Shown here: one piece after another, positions 32,351 through 41,213 of the stretch | How the letters are laid out: the number at the start of each line of letters is the position of its first letter | Numbering within the stretch: the first letter of the stretch is position 1 | From: Euryarchaeota archaeon UBA443 | GTDB lineage: Archaea; Thermoplasmatota; Poseidoniia; Poseidoniales; Poseidoniaceae | Assembly: GCA_002499195.1 (NCBI GenBank) | Contig: DAKS01000047.1 | Location: forward strand, 1 to 63,638 | DNA: 63,638 nucleotides | Direction: 5' to 3' | Made by a program: the position numbers and the translations under genes | Notes under the pieces: model-generated | The model's input: the letters and a program-made list of their open reading frames with translations, nothing else | Told to the model about the DNA's origin: nothing | Databases searched by the model: none

Positions 32351-34036
32351 TCATCGAAGTGATTCAGCAGCATCTCGACATAACTCGATTAGTTCGCCAC
32401 CGACCAATCCAAATGCGACGGTTCCAATCGCACAAAGAGCGATTGCAATTCGAATCGATGCGCCCGATGCAAGAGGGCCTTTGCGTCCTTCTTCGGGCTC
32501 ATGGAAGTACATAACAACTCCAACACGGAGATAGTAGAACATCGAAATGGCACTGTTGATGACCATTAACAAAGCGAGCCACCAGACCCAGTGAGCATCG
32601 CCGATCGAAGAAAGAGAACCTGTTCCAGTAGCAACCTCAACGATTCCCATGATAACCAACAACTTGGAGAGGAATCCAGCCATTGGCGGTACACCAGCGA
32701 GTGATATCATGAATAAGAACATAGCAATAGCAAGAAGTGGTTCTCGCTTACCGAGTCCAGCGAGTGAGGAAAGTCTGGATGCACCACCTTCCATTTCGAG
32801 CACACCAAGGATGAGGAATGCTCCAAGTTTGAAGAAAACAAGAACGAACATGTGGAAGATTAGAGCAGCGACAACAACATCCATTGCATCACCTGCATTA
32901 TCAACAAGCCCCCAATTCCAAGCACCTATTGCTGTCAAAGCCGCTAGCATATATCCTGCATGAGCAACAGATGAGTAGGCTAGCATCCGCTTTGGATTGT
33001 CGCTACCAAGTGCGGCAATGTTACCCCAAGTCATTGTGACCGCTGCTAGAACACCGAGAAGGCCTATCCAAATCGCTGACCCCTCAGCATCCATCTCTGG
33101 AATGGTTATGAGTAGGAGTACACGCATCAAACCGAGCATACCCATAGCCTTACTTGCAGTTGCGAGAACACCTGCTACAGGGCTGTTTGCACCTGAATAA
33201 GCATCAGGTGCAGCGAAGTGGAACGGAGCTGCACTGATCTTGAAAGCAAATCCTACGAGAACAAATCCAAGTGCCATCATGCTGAGTGATGTGGCTCCAT
33301 CAGCAGCCCACTTTGCAGCGAGCACATCAAACTGAAGAGAACCTGCCCAAAGGTAGAGCATACTCAAACCGTAAAGACCGACTGCTGAAGCAACCGAACC
33401 GACGATGAAGTACTTGGCACCACCTTCTGAACCTGCTCGGGTTTCCTTATGGAAGGCGACGAGGACATAGGTGGAGAAAGAGGCAAGTTCCAATCCTACA
33501 AACAAGACAAACATATCCTGAGCGAGAGCTACAACGCTCATTCCAAGTGCTGATGTGAGCATCAGGATATAGAAATCAGCTTGCCGACGATTGTTGAAGA
33601 GAACGTCGATATCATCGCTCTTCTGCGAACCTGTTGGAAGACGATCTAGTGATGCGATTGCTGCTAAGAGCAATGCTGCAAAGAAGATGGCTTCGAAAAT
33701 TCGAGAGAACATGTTGACCTTGAATATCTCAATTCCATTCTCACTCGAGATGACTTTTCCATCAGCTGCACTTGCATCGAGGAGATAGCAAATGACTTGG
33801 AACAATGCAACGGCCATCGTAAGGACTGCCAAAAGACCCGGTAGGCGTGGAGAGGCGACTGCCTTGTAACGTGTTCCACCGAAGAACCATGGCAATCGAA
33901 TCGATGTACCTGGAATACGGAACGTGCCGTTCCCAAGGTTCGGAACGATCATGATGAGTAACAATCCAACAAACAAGGTGAGTTCGGGGGCTAGCGCCTC
34001 AAACATGTCAGAATTAAATCCATTTTGTGCCGACAT
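32351..34036 (-). CDS. nuoN: Complex I membrane subunit NuoN/FpoN
   Basis: An antiporter-like proton-channel subunit of 561 aa with about 14 membrane helices. Typical motifs are the YSSVAHAGYMLA helix and FKISAAPFHFAAPDAYSGA carrying the conserved Lys and the broken-helix Pro. The start at 34036 is decided by AGGAGGTG 7 nt upstream; a GTG nine nt earlier is less likely. It is the last nuo gene of the operon, one nt after the nuoM stop. A basic/acidic loop near residue 540 is unremarkable. Confidence 0.95.
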   Translation of the reverse strand: MSAQNGFNSDMFEALAPELTLFVGLLLIMIVPNLGNGTFRIPGTSIRLPWFFGGTRYKAVASPRLPGLLAVLTMAVALFQVICYLLDASAADGKVISSENGIEIFKVNMFSRIFEAIFFAALLLAAIASLDRLPTGSQKSDDIDVLFNNRRQADFYILMLTSALGMSVVALAQDMFVLFVGLELASFSTYVLVAFHKETRAGSEGGAKYFIVGSVASAVGLYGLSMLYLWAGSLQFDVLAAKWAADGATSLSMMALGFVLVGFAFKISAAPFHFAAPDAYSGANSPVAGVLATASKAMGMLGLMRVLLLITIPEMDAEGSAIWIGLLGVLAAVTMTWGNIAALGSDNPKRMLAYSSVAHAGYMLAALTAIGAWNWGLVDNAGDAMDVVVAALIFHMFVLVFFKLGAFLILGVLEMEGGASRLSSLAGLGKREPLLAIAMFLFMISLAGVPPMAGFLSKLLVIMGIVEVATGTGSLSSIGDAHWVWWLALLMVINSAISMFYYLRVGVVMYFHEPEEGRKGPLASGASIRIAIALCAIGTVAFGLVGGELIELCRDAAESLR

Positions 34037-34037
34037 A

Positions 34038-35600
34038 TCAGGCACCTCCTAGTCCAAGGAACGCCATAGCGCTTCTAGTCCACATATCCATCATGTCTAG
34101 GAAAATCCATGGCATGATACCGAAGAGAACGGTGAATGCTGCAAGCAAGAGCATTGCAATCTTTTCTGAATTGTCAATATCGGGTACAGGGTCACCATGC
34201 AGACTTTCAGGCGGTTGTGTCGCTTCTCCACCTTCGAAGATGGTTCGTTGCATAGACCAGAGGTAGTACGCTGCTGTGATAGCAAGTACAAGACCTGGGA
34301 AGATAATCCACCAACCATATGCATGCCAGTAAGCAACCATAAGCATCAATTCAGCGACGAATCCTGCAAGTAGCGGAAGACCGAGTGAGGCCATCCACCC
34401 GAACATCATGCTTGTTGCAAGCCATGGAGAATGTTTTGCCATACCTCGCATCGCACCAATCTCCATACTGTGGTAGTGATGTTTGAATGCACCACAAACT
34501 GCGAAGAGCATCGGGCTAATGATACCGTGAGCGAACATCATGAAGAGTGCAGCTGCCCATCCAAGTGGCTGCATGCTAGCAATGCCCAGTAGGATGACGC
34601 CCATGTGTGAAACAGAGGAATATGCAACCATTTTCTTGAGGTTGGTCTGTCCAAGACAAACGATTGCTCCCCATACTAATGAAACCAGACCGATCATCAT
34701 GACGATGAATCGGAATTCTTCCAGTGCATGTGGGAACAAGGAAATTGGTAGACGGAACATACCGTATGCACCCATCTTCAACATCACACCAGCCAACATC
34801 ATGGAACCACCTGTTGGCGCCTGAACGTGCGCATCGGGAAGCCACGTATGGAACGGTGCTGCTGGGAGTTTGACAAGGAAACCGAGCATCAGCATGATGA
34901 AGAGAACCTTCTGAACTTCAAGCCCAAGCCACACTCCGTTTGCATTTGCACCGCTTGCCTGTACAACCATTTCTTGCATGTTGAAGGTTTGCGTGTCCAT
35001 CAAGAAGTACATCGTCAACAGACCAAGGAGCATAACTACTGAAGCGGTAAAAGTGTAGATGAAAAACTTCTGAGCAGCATACTTTCTGTCTTTTCCACCC
35101 CACTTGAGGATCATAAAGAACATCGGAATAAGGGTCAATTCCCAGAAGACATAGAACATGAACATGTCAAGAGCGACGAAGACACCGATCAGTGCACCAC
35201 CAAGCATGAGCATGAGTGGGAAGTAGGTTGCACCAGATTTCTCATTCCATGTTGCAATGATTGTGATTGGCATCAAGAGGGTTGTCAGCCAAACCATAGG
35301 GAAAGATAGTCCGTCAACACCGACTGTCCAGGTGATTCCGAGTTGTTCAATCCAAACATAGGATTCTTGGAATTCAAAGGTATTGAATGCAATATTGCTC
35401 CATCCAACATCTCCAATCTGTCCTAAGAACATCAAGGTTGTAAGCATGAACATTGCAAGCGAAATGATGAGTGCTGCCATTCGTACTGGAGCATCGAACT
35501 TCGCACGTGCAAATCCATTGAGACGAGAGGTCAGAATCAACAAGAAGATGCTTGCAAGAATTGGTAGAACGACCAGTAACGAGAGGTAATCAATATTCAA
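34038..35600 (-). CDS. nuoM: Complex I membrane subunit NuoM/FpoM
   Basis: A 520-aa antiporter-like subunit. Family marks are the conserved Glu in MFYVFWELTLIPMFFMI, a Lys in VKLPAAPFHTWLPDAHVQAPTGGSM and the AYSSVSHMG helix. Its ATG overlaps the nuoL TGA by 4 nt. Length is normal for NuoM (about 500). It belongs to the distal membrane arm. Confidence 0.95.
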   Translation of the reverse strand: MNIDYLSLLVVLPILASIFLLILTSRLNGFARAKFDAPVRMAALIISLAMFMLTTLMFLGQIGDVGWSNIAFNTFEFQESYVWIEQLGITWTVGVDGLSFPMVWLTTLLMPITIIATWNEKSGATYFPLMLMLGGALIGVFVALDMFMFYVFWELTLIPMFFMILKWGGKDRKYAAQKFFIYTFTASVVMLLGLLTMYFLMDTQTFNMQEMVVQASGANANGVWLGLEVQKVLFIMLMLGFLVKLPAAPFHTWLPDAHVQAPTGGSMMLAGVMLKMGAYGMFRLPISLFPHALEEFRFIVMMIGLVSLVWGAIVCLGQTNLKKMVAYSSVSHMGVILLGIASMQPLGWAAALFMMFAHGIISPMLFAVCGAFKHHYHSMEIGAMRGMAKHSPWLATSMMFGWMASLGLPLLAGFVAELMLMVAYWHAYGWWIIFPGLVLAITAAYYLWSMQRTIFEGGEATQPPESLHGDPVPDIDNSEKIAMLLLAAFTVLFGIMPWIFLDMMDMWTRSAMAFLGLGGA

Positions 35601-37849
35601 ACCATCACCCCCAAGAGCAAGTAGATGACAAGGACACCTAAGGCCGCCATCATGATGTAATCACGAGCAGATCCTGTCGTTAATCGACGGACCTGTGTTG
35701 AAAGTTTCTGAGAGGTTGACTCGATCGTCTTGATGGTCCCATCGACGACTTTGCGGTCAAATGCAGCACTGACGTTGGCAAAGCCAGCAACAAGTTTGAG
35801 CATGGCTGCATCGTACCACTTGTCAAAGTACAATCGTTCCTTCAGAGCATTGGAAAGTCCTGAGTTGGCCCACGCACTGTTATCGAATCCACGCTTTGCA
35901 TTGACTCGAGAAGAGAGGTTGATGATCGGTTGCATCCATGGCTTGGCTTTCTCCCCATCTTTGAGTGAACCACCGTAAAGGGCCATTGCAAGACCAGGCC
36001 CGACGATCGCACCGATAAAGATGGCAACATAAGTCAAGACGAAGAAGAATGCATCTGAGTTAGCAAAGACGTGTTCAAACTCGTAGATGAGGCCCTTGAG
36101 AAGTCCTTTCTCGCCAAAGAAGGCATAACCGCCATTCGGCTCACCAGCCCAATGGGTGAACATCATTCCAGCGAGAATGACACTCGATAGTGAAACGAAG
36201 GTGAGTGTTACCAGAGGAATAGGAATCCATGGTGTATTTTCGTGAACATTGGCTGCAACTTCGGTCTTTGGCTTGCCTGCGAACGTCTTAAGCCACATTC
36301 GTGACATGTAAAATCCAGTCATAGCTGCACCGATGAGGACACAGGCTGCTGGAAGGAAGAAGCGTGGATCTTCAAGAGCGACACGCCATGCATTGGCGAT
36401 GATGCCTTCCTTCGACCAGAATCCTCCAATAAGTGGCAATCCCATAATCGAGGCTGAACCGACCAGCATAGCAGTAGCTGTAATTGGCATCTTCGAGGCA
36501 AGACCGCCCATGTTCTCCATCGATTGTGCATCGAAATGATCGTCATCGTGGTCATCGTGATGATCGTCACCATGGTCGTCATGATGGTGCATATCGTGAT
36601 GCGCATGATGCATTTCATGAATCACAGAACCACTTGCCATGAACAACATTCCCTTTGCCATCGCGTGATTGAAGAGATGGAATAGTGCTGCACCGAAAGC
36701 GACAACAACAATCGCATGTGCTTTGTCATCGGTATGCCAGTCGAGAGAGTTTGCCAACCAGAGGGCCGCACCAAGACCGGTGAAGATGTAGGCGAGTTGA
36801 CTCATAGTCGAATAAGCGAGAACTTTCTTCAAATCGTCTTGAACAAAGGCAATAGCAGCAGCCATGACCGCGGTAATACCGCCAATAGCAGCAATAATGA
36901 AGGCGAGATCGACCAACTCACCATGCATGCCTGGTGCACCAAAGAATGGGAACATTCGAGCGACGAGGTAGAGTCCTGCGTTGACCATTGTTGCAGCGTG
37001 GATGAGGGCAGAAACAGGTGTTGGCCCCTCCATTGCATCGGGTAGCCAAACGTGAAGTGGGAATTGTGCAGACTTGCCAACAGCACCGATGAACATCATT
37101 CCCAATGCAAGTTGTAGTTGGCCTGGATCGACTTGTGCAATCAAATCCTCATTGAAGACCACTGCATAATCGAGTGAATCAAAGAGATTCCAAAGCATGA
37201 CCAAACCAATGACGAGGAAAACGTCACCAACACGTGTGGTCAAAAACGCCTTCTTTGCTGCATAGGCAGCACTTGGCTTCTCGTAGTAGAATCCGATGAG
37301 AAGATAGGAACAGAGACCCATCAATTCCCAGAAGATAAACAACCAAAGGAAGGAATCAGCGAGAACCATTCCAAGCATACCTGAACAGAAGAGAACAAAT
37401 TCAGCGTAAAAGCGATGGTTCCGATTGTCATTGATTGGATCTGTGTTCATGTATCCAATACTGAAGATATTGATGAGCATACAAAGGAAGGATGCAACAA
37501 AGAGAAGCATTACTGTGACGTGATCGATGTAAATACCAACGCCGAAGACCTTCTCGTTGATGGTCATTCCATCTGCACTCATCCATCCAAATGAGAGCCA
37601 ATCACCGATGTGGTGGGAGCCAGTTCCTGTGCCTATGAATTCGGCAATTAGTAACATTGAGAGGACAAAACTTGCCACCATAATCGGTAAAGCGATGAGA
37701 CCTCCTTCTTTCGCAGACTTAACCCACTTTTGGTTGCCATTGAAAATGTGCCCAAGGAAAAGGATGATTGGGAATGCAAGCATCGGTAAGAGAACGATGA
37801 AAATCGCATACTCGATGAATGTTGAACTGATTGTTTCTGTACCGGCCAT
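35597..37849 (-). CDS. nuoL: Complex I membrane subunit NuoL/FpoL with His/Asp-rich loop
   Basis: A 750-aa antiporter-like subunit with the long C-terminal lateral-helix region of NuoL. Diagnostic segments are FWELMGLCSYLLIGFYY, AQFPLHVWLPDAMEGPTPVSALIHAATMVNAG and AYSTMSQLAYIF. At about residues 410-440, just before the NMGGL motif, there is a loop with more than a dozen His interleaved with Asp (for example HHHDDHGDDHHDDHDDDH). This loop is short and not His-rich in typical NuoL. A GAGGCGAT Shine-Dalgarno sequence lies 4 nt before the ATG. It follows nuoK after 9 nt. Confidence 0.95.
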   Translation of the reverse strand: MAGTETISSTFIEYAIFIVLLPMLAFPIILFLGHIFNGNQKWVKSAKEGGLIALPIMVASFVLSMLLIAEFIGTGTGSHHIGDWLSFGWMSADGMTINEKVFGVGIYIDHVTVMLLFVASFLCMLINIFSIGYMNTDPINDNRNHRFYAEFVLFCSGMLGMVLADSFLWLFIFWELMGLCSYLLIGFYYEKPSAAYAAKKAFLTTRVGDVFLVIGLVMLWNLFDSLDYAVVFNEDLIAQVDPGQLQLALGMMFIGAVGKSAQFPLHVWLPDAMEGPTPVSALIHAATMVNAGLYLVARMFPFFGAPGMHGELVDLAFIIAAIGGITAVMAAAIAFVQDDLKKVLAYSTMSQLAYIFTGLGAALWLANSLDWHTDDKAHAIVVVAFGAALFHLFNHAMAKGMLFMASGSVIHEMHHAHHDMHHHDDHGDDHHDDHDDDHFDAQSMENMGGLASKMPITATAMLVGSASIMGLPLIGGFWSKEGIIANAWRVALEDPRFFLPAACVLIGAAMTGFYMSRMWLKTFAGKPKTEVAANVHENTPWIPIPLVTLTFVSLSSVILAGMMFTHWAGEPNGGYAFFGEKGLLKGLIYEFEHVFANSDAFFFVLTYVAIFIGAIVGPGLAMALYGGSLKDGEKAKPWMQPIINLSSRVNAKRGFDNSAWANSGLSNALKERLYFDKWYDAAMLKLVAGFANVSAAFDRKVVDGTIKTIESTSQKLSTQVRRLTTGSARDYIMMAALGVLVIYLLLGVMV

Positions 37850-37858
37850 TCTATCGCC

Positions 37859-38161
37859 TCAGTGTTTCAAGAGATTCACATCATCGAGTGAAATCGTTTC
37901 GTGTTGGCCGTACATGGCTAAGAATATGGCTAGACCAATCGCAACTTCTGAGGCTGCGATGGCAATAGCAAAGATTGCGTAAACCCAACCGGTTGCATCT
38001 CCGTGCTGGATAGCTGCTGCAACAAATTGAAGATTTGCAGCATTGAGAATCAATTCAAGACACATCAAGACGATGATGGCATTCTTACGAGTAAATGCAC
38101 CCCAAACACCAATGATAAACAGAATAACGGAAAGAACACTTACCCATGCTGGATCTATCAT
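37859..38161 (-). CDS. nuoK: Complex I membrane subunit NuoK/FpoK
   Basis: A 100-aa protein with three membrane helices. It carries the conserved Glu residues of NuoK in VLMCLELILNAANL and IAIAASEVAIGLAI, which belong to the proton pathway. Length is the family norm. Its ATG overlaps the stop of the second nuoJ fragment (ATGA). Confidence 0.95.
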   Translation of the reverse strand: MIDPAWVSVLSVILFIIGVWGAFTRKNAIIVLMCLELILNAANLQFVAAAIQHGDATGWVYAIFAIAIAASEVAIGLAIFLAMYGQHETISLDDVNLLKH

Positions 38162-38427
38162 GCGTCTTCACCTCGCTGTTCCCACTCAAGATTTTCACGA
38201 CGTTCGTCCCGGACGAGATAAGCAGCACCCATCATAGCCATAGCCATGAGGATGCCGAGGATGAGCAGTGGCATAGCCCAATCATCGAGCATTGTGTTGG
38301 CAAGATCGAGTGTTGTAACTTCTTTGTCTGGTTCTTCATCCCAAAGTTCTGCAGTTCCAAGAACGGTGATCATTGCACCTGCAAGGAAAATCAAGCCGAG
38401 ACGGGTCAAAGTGGACATTAATCTCAT
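38158..38427 (-). CDS. nuoJ2: Complex I subunit NuoJ, C-terminal half (split)
   Basis: An 89-aa protein with two membrane helices matching the C-terminal part of NuoJ, the LLILGILMAMAMMGAAYLVR segment at its end. NuoJ is encoded as two genes, as in several archaea (the Fpo and haloarchaeal types). Its ATG overlaps the TGA of the N-terminal half by 4 nt, keeping the halves translationally coupled. Met4 is an alternative start. Confidence 0.85.
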   Translation of the reverse strand: MRLMSTLTRLGLIFLAGAMITVLGTAELWDEEPDKEVTTLDLANTMLDDWAMPLLILGILMAMAMMGAAYLVRDERRENLEWEQRGEDA

Positions 38428-38699
38428 TCAAAATCCTCCTCCTGAATTTGTCGGCGTGTCAGCATAATACCAAACAATACGACCAAACCAACGCTGGCCA
38501 GATAGACCAGAATCTGAATGGCTGCAAGGAATTCAGCACCCATCAGAATGAAGATGCCTGAAACTGCCATGAAACAGAAGATGAGTGAAAGCATCGAGTG
38601 TGCAACACGCTGTGCATAGATGAGCCCCAACGCCCCAAGAATGGTAATCGTTGCGAACACGAAGAAAATGATGGTCTCAGTGGCTGAGGCAACATCCAT
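38424..38699 (-). CDS. nuoJ1: Complex I subunit NuoJ, N-terminal half (split)
   Basis: A 91-aa protein with three membrane helices, matching the N-terminal part of NuoJ. It includes the conserved pi-bulge helix region QILVYLASVGLVVLFGIMLT. The start at 38699 (MDVASATETI) is one nt after the nuoI stop; the longer open frame upstream overlaps nuoI and is not protein-like. The frame of the second half begins at its stop codon. Confidence 0.88.
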   Translation of the reverse strand: MDVASATETIIFFVFATITILGALGLIYAQRVAHSMLSLIFCFMAVSGIFILMGAEFLAAIQILVYLASVGLVVLFGIMLTRRQIQEEDFE

Positions 38700-38700
38700 T

Positions 38701-39684
38701 TCAAGCACCTTCCTCGGCAGCCTTCGCAGCCTTTGCTGCGGCCTTTGCACGCTTGTCACGTTCCTTGGTTGCTCGCTTTGCAAGCTCACCATCGACCGCT
38801 TCTTGATGGACAGAAGGAAGTACTCGGGTTCGATTCGCATCGAACCAAAGGTCTTGTCGAGTGAAACCAGACATTCCATCGTATTCATTCGTCATGAAGA
38901 ATGAAGTGAAGCCACAGGCTTCCATACAAAGTCCACAGAACATACAGCGACCGATGTCGATTCGGCCCGATACGATTTGATCGTCTGCTGTTCGAAGATC
39001 AGACTGGGCAAGAACTTCTTCTTGGCCCGAATCGTTCCATCGAACGGTTGCTGTATCTCCGGAGAGGTCCAAAACTTGGGCGAATCGCCATTCGGAAGGC
39101 GGTGCAGTGTGTGCAGTAATCAAATCGAAAGATTCGAGTTCTTCGGCCACTTCTTCACGGAACTTGGCTGCATACCCTCCAACTTCGAGTTCAGCTCCAT
39201 AGCCATCGTATTCACCTTCGGCATTGTCGAGAACGTCGACTCGAAGTTCAGTAGTCATGTGCAAACAATCGTTTGGACATATATTGACACACATTTTACA
39301 AGCAGTACAGGTCTCCCAAATGATACCGATTCGACCGTTATAATTCCCAGGAACGAAGAGCCATGGCTCCATATCCTCAAGACGTTCATATGGATATTGA
39401 ACTGTCTGAGGCTTCCACAGGGTAGGGAAAAGATCCGATGTAACTCGGTCTGGAGCAAATTCTTGCTTGGAAATATCGTTATATTTCGCACGACCTTTTG
39501 CTCGATGCTCGCTCGCTTCATCCAAGAATTCTGGATGTGATTTGTTGTGATAACCCATACCAAGTCGCTTCGGGAATAGGCGACCGAGAAGTGGGAAGGT
39601 CCGTAGTGCCGTAATCAAGGTAATCTTGAACGGATACCAGAATAAATTTCGGAAGTTTGGTTTTGCTTGAGGGTGTGTTGGCAT
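38701..39684 (-). CDS. nuoI: Complex I ferredoxin subunit NuoI with inserted domain
   Basis: A peripheral-arm subunit with two [4Fe-4S] clusters (327 aa; typical NuoI is 130-220). The first cluster Cys are 126, 129, 132 and 136 (CTACKMCVNICP); the second are 247, 250, 253 and 257 (CMFCGLCMEACG), with Gly instead of the usual Pro after the last Cys. In the family the clusters are about 30 residues apart, but here 110, so about 80 residues are inserted. The insert contains a beta-rich stretch (DLSGDTATVRWND) resembling a small Tudor/SH3-like barrel in pattern. The C-terminus is an Ala/Lys-rich tail. A GAGGTGA Shine-Dalgarno sequence lies upstream. Confidence 0.93.
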   Translation of the reverse strand: MPTHPQAKPNFRNLFWYPFKITLITALRTFPLLGRLFPKRLGMGYHNKSHPEFLDEASEHRAKGRAKYNDISKQEFAPDRVTSDLFPTLWKPQTVQYPYERLEDMEPWLFVPGNYNGRIGIIWETCTACKMCVNICPNDCLHMTTELRVDVLDNAEGEYDGYGAELEVGGYAAKFREEVAEELESFDLITAHTAPPSEWRFAQVLDLSGDTATVRWNDSGQEEVLAQSDLRTADDQIVSGRIDIGRCMFCGLCMEACGFTSFFMTNEYDGMSGFTRQDLWFDANRTRVLPSVHQEAVDGELAKRATKERDKRAKAAAKAAKAAEEGA

Positions 39685-39695
39685 GCTTCTTCACC

Positions 39696-41204
39696 TCAGT
39701 CCTGTCCAGGGGTGTGTGTACCTGCGGGTTGCACCGTTTGCACGTGGTACATACGTGCAGCGCGTTCATTCTTGCCCGTATCATTGAGCAAGAGGAAGAA
39801 GATAGCGAGCCATAGGATCGTAGTCAAAGCAGGAACGAGGAATGGAATACCGAATGCATCCCATGCTGTTCCACCATAGACTGTGTCGGCCATTCCGTCC
39901 AAATCAAAGAGATAGAGACGGTAGACTGCAGCAAGGATGACTTGTAGAACTGCAAGAGGTAGAAGCATTCTCCATCCAAATTCAAGGATTTGATCGGTTC
40001 GGATACGGGCCAATGAGAATCGAGCCCAAACGAAGACGATGAGGAATACTAGCCACGCCTTAATGAGAACAACAAGTGCACCAGGAATTAGAAGGTAAGC
40101 ATCGCCGAGGTATGGGATGCTACCGATGATTCCTTGGAACGGGAGATGCCATCCTCCGAGGAAGAAGTGTGTGAACAGGAAACATGCTGCATAGGTTCGA
40201 ATGTACTCGGCCATGAACAACATTCCGAATCGCATACCGCCGTATTCAGTCCACCATCCCTCAACAAGTTCGGCTTCAGCTTCTGGCATATCGAACGGGA
40301 CACGTTCGACTTCGGCGATCATTGTGATGAGGAACAAGGCACCTCCCAATGGCATGAGGAATATGTTCCATGCTCCTGCTGTATGTTGGAAGTGAACGCT
40401 GTCAATGATGTTGAAGGTTCCAGTAAGCATAGCCACGGACAAGAGAGTCAGGAGAAGAGGAATCTCGTAGGCAGTCAGTTGTGCTGCTGAACGAATTCCA
40501 CCGATAAGTGTGTATTTGTTATTTGAAGACCAACCTGCAAAGAAGACACCTATTGGTGCGATTCCGAAGATTGCAATGATGTAAAGAATTGAAAGATCCG
40601 GATTGGTTGCGTAAATTCCACTTGAAAGTGGAATCATTCCCAAAATTAGGAGTGTAGTAGAGACGATAAGGAATGGAGAAACTTCGAAGATGAGTTTGTC
40701 TGCACGGCGTGGAACCATGTGTTCTTTGATGAGGAACTTCATACCGTCAGCAACGTTTTGGAAGAAACCAGGGAAAATACTGAGCCCCATCCATGAACGA
40801 TTGCCAACACGATCAACGGTTTCGTATTCGGATGCATTTCCGAAACGGTTGTTCAACCACTTGTTGACTGCTCCGACTGGACGTCCCAGTCCGAATGGAA
40901 GCATGTTCCACCATGCACCTGCAGTTACACCGTTTTCTCCGACCCAAAGTGAACGAAGTGCAGTTGTAGCTCCACGGCGATCGTTCATACGAGCAACGGC
41001 CTTTCGCTCAATCCATAGAATGGCGAATTGTGAGAAGAACAGCAACAGGAAGACGATGTTGACGATGGCAAACGTGCCGATACCGAAAGCAATTGCAGAG
41101 GAGCTTTCCTCGAGTGGAGTTCCTTCGAGTAGCGAAGTAATGGTTTCATGAGCAAAACTTTCCTCTCCGATGAAGAGGCTTCTTAGGTCGTATTTGTCAT
41201 CCAT
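39696..41204 (-). CDS. nuoH: Complex I membrane subunit NuoH with N-terminal loop insertion
   Basis: The quinone-site membrane subunit, 502 aa against about 330 usually. Core motifs are present: the ERK motif at 66-68, ADGMKFLIKE at 152-161, AYEIPLLL and RVPFDMPEAEAELVEG with the conserved acidic quinone-site loop. Between ERK and ADG lie about 84 residues where about 30 are normal, a soluble insertion that includes AWWNMLPFGLGRP. There is also an N-terminal extension of about 35 residues, and R-R-G-A replaces the canonical R-x-G-P. It is preceded by a GAGGTGAT Shine-Dalgarno sequence. Confidence 0.93.
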   Translation of the reverse strand: MDDKYDLRSLFIGEESFAHETITSLLEGTPLEESSSAIAFGIGTFAIVNIVFLLLFFSQFAILWIERKAVARMNDRRGATTALRSLWVGENGVTAGAWWNMLPFGLGRPVGAVNKWLNNRFGNASEYETVDRVGNRSWMGLSIFPGFFQNVADGMKFLIKEHMVPRRADKLIFEVSPFLIVSTTLLILGMIPLSSGIYATNPDLSILYIIAIFGIAPIGVFFAGWSSNNKYTLIGGIRSAAQLTAYEIPLLLTLLSVAMLTGTFNIIDSVHFQHTAGAWNIFLMPLGGALFLITMIAEVERVPFDMPEAEAELVEGWWTEYGGMRFGMLFMAEYIRTYAACFLFTHFFLGGWHLPFQGIIGSIPYLGDAYLLIPGALVVLIKAWLVFLIVFVWARFSLARIRTDQILEFGWRMLLPLAVLQVILAAVYRLYLFDLDGMADTVYGGTAWDAFGIPFLVPALTTILWLAIFFLLLNDTGKNERAARMYHVQTVQPAGTHTPGQD

Positions 41205-41213
41205 CGTATCACC

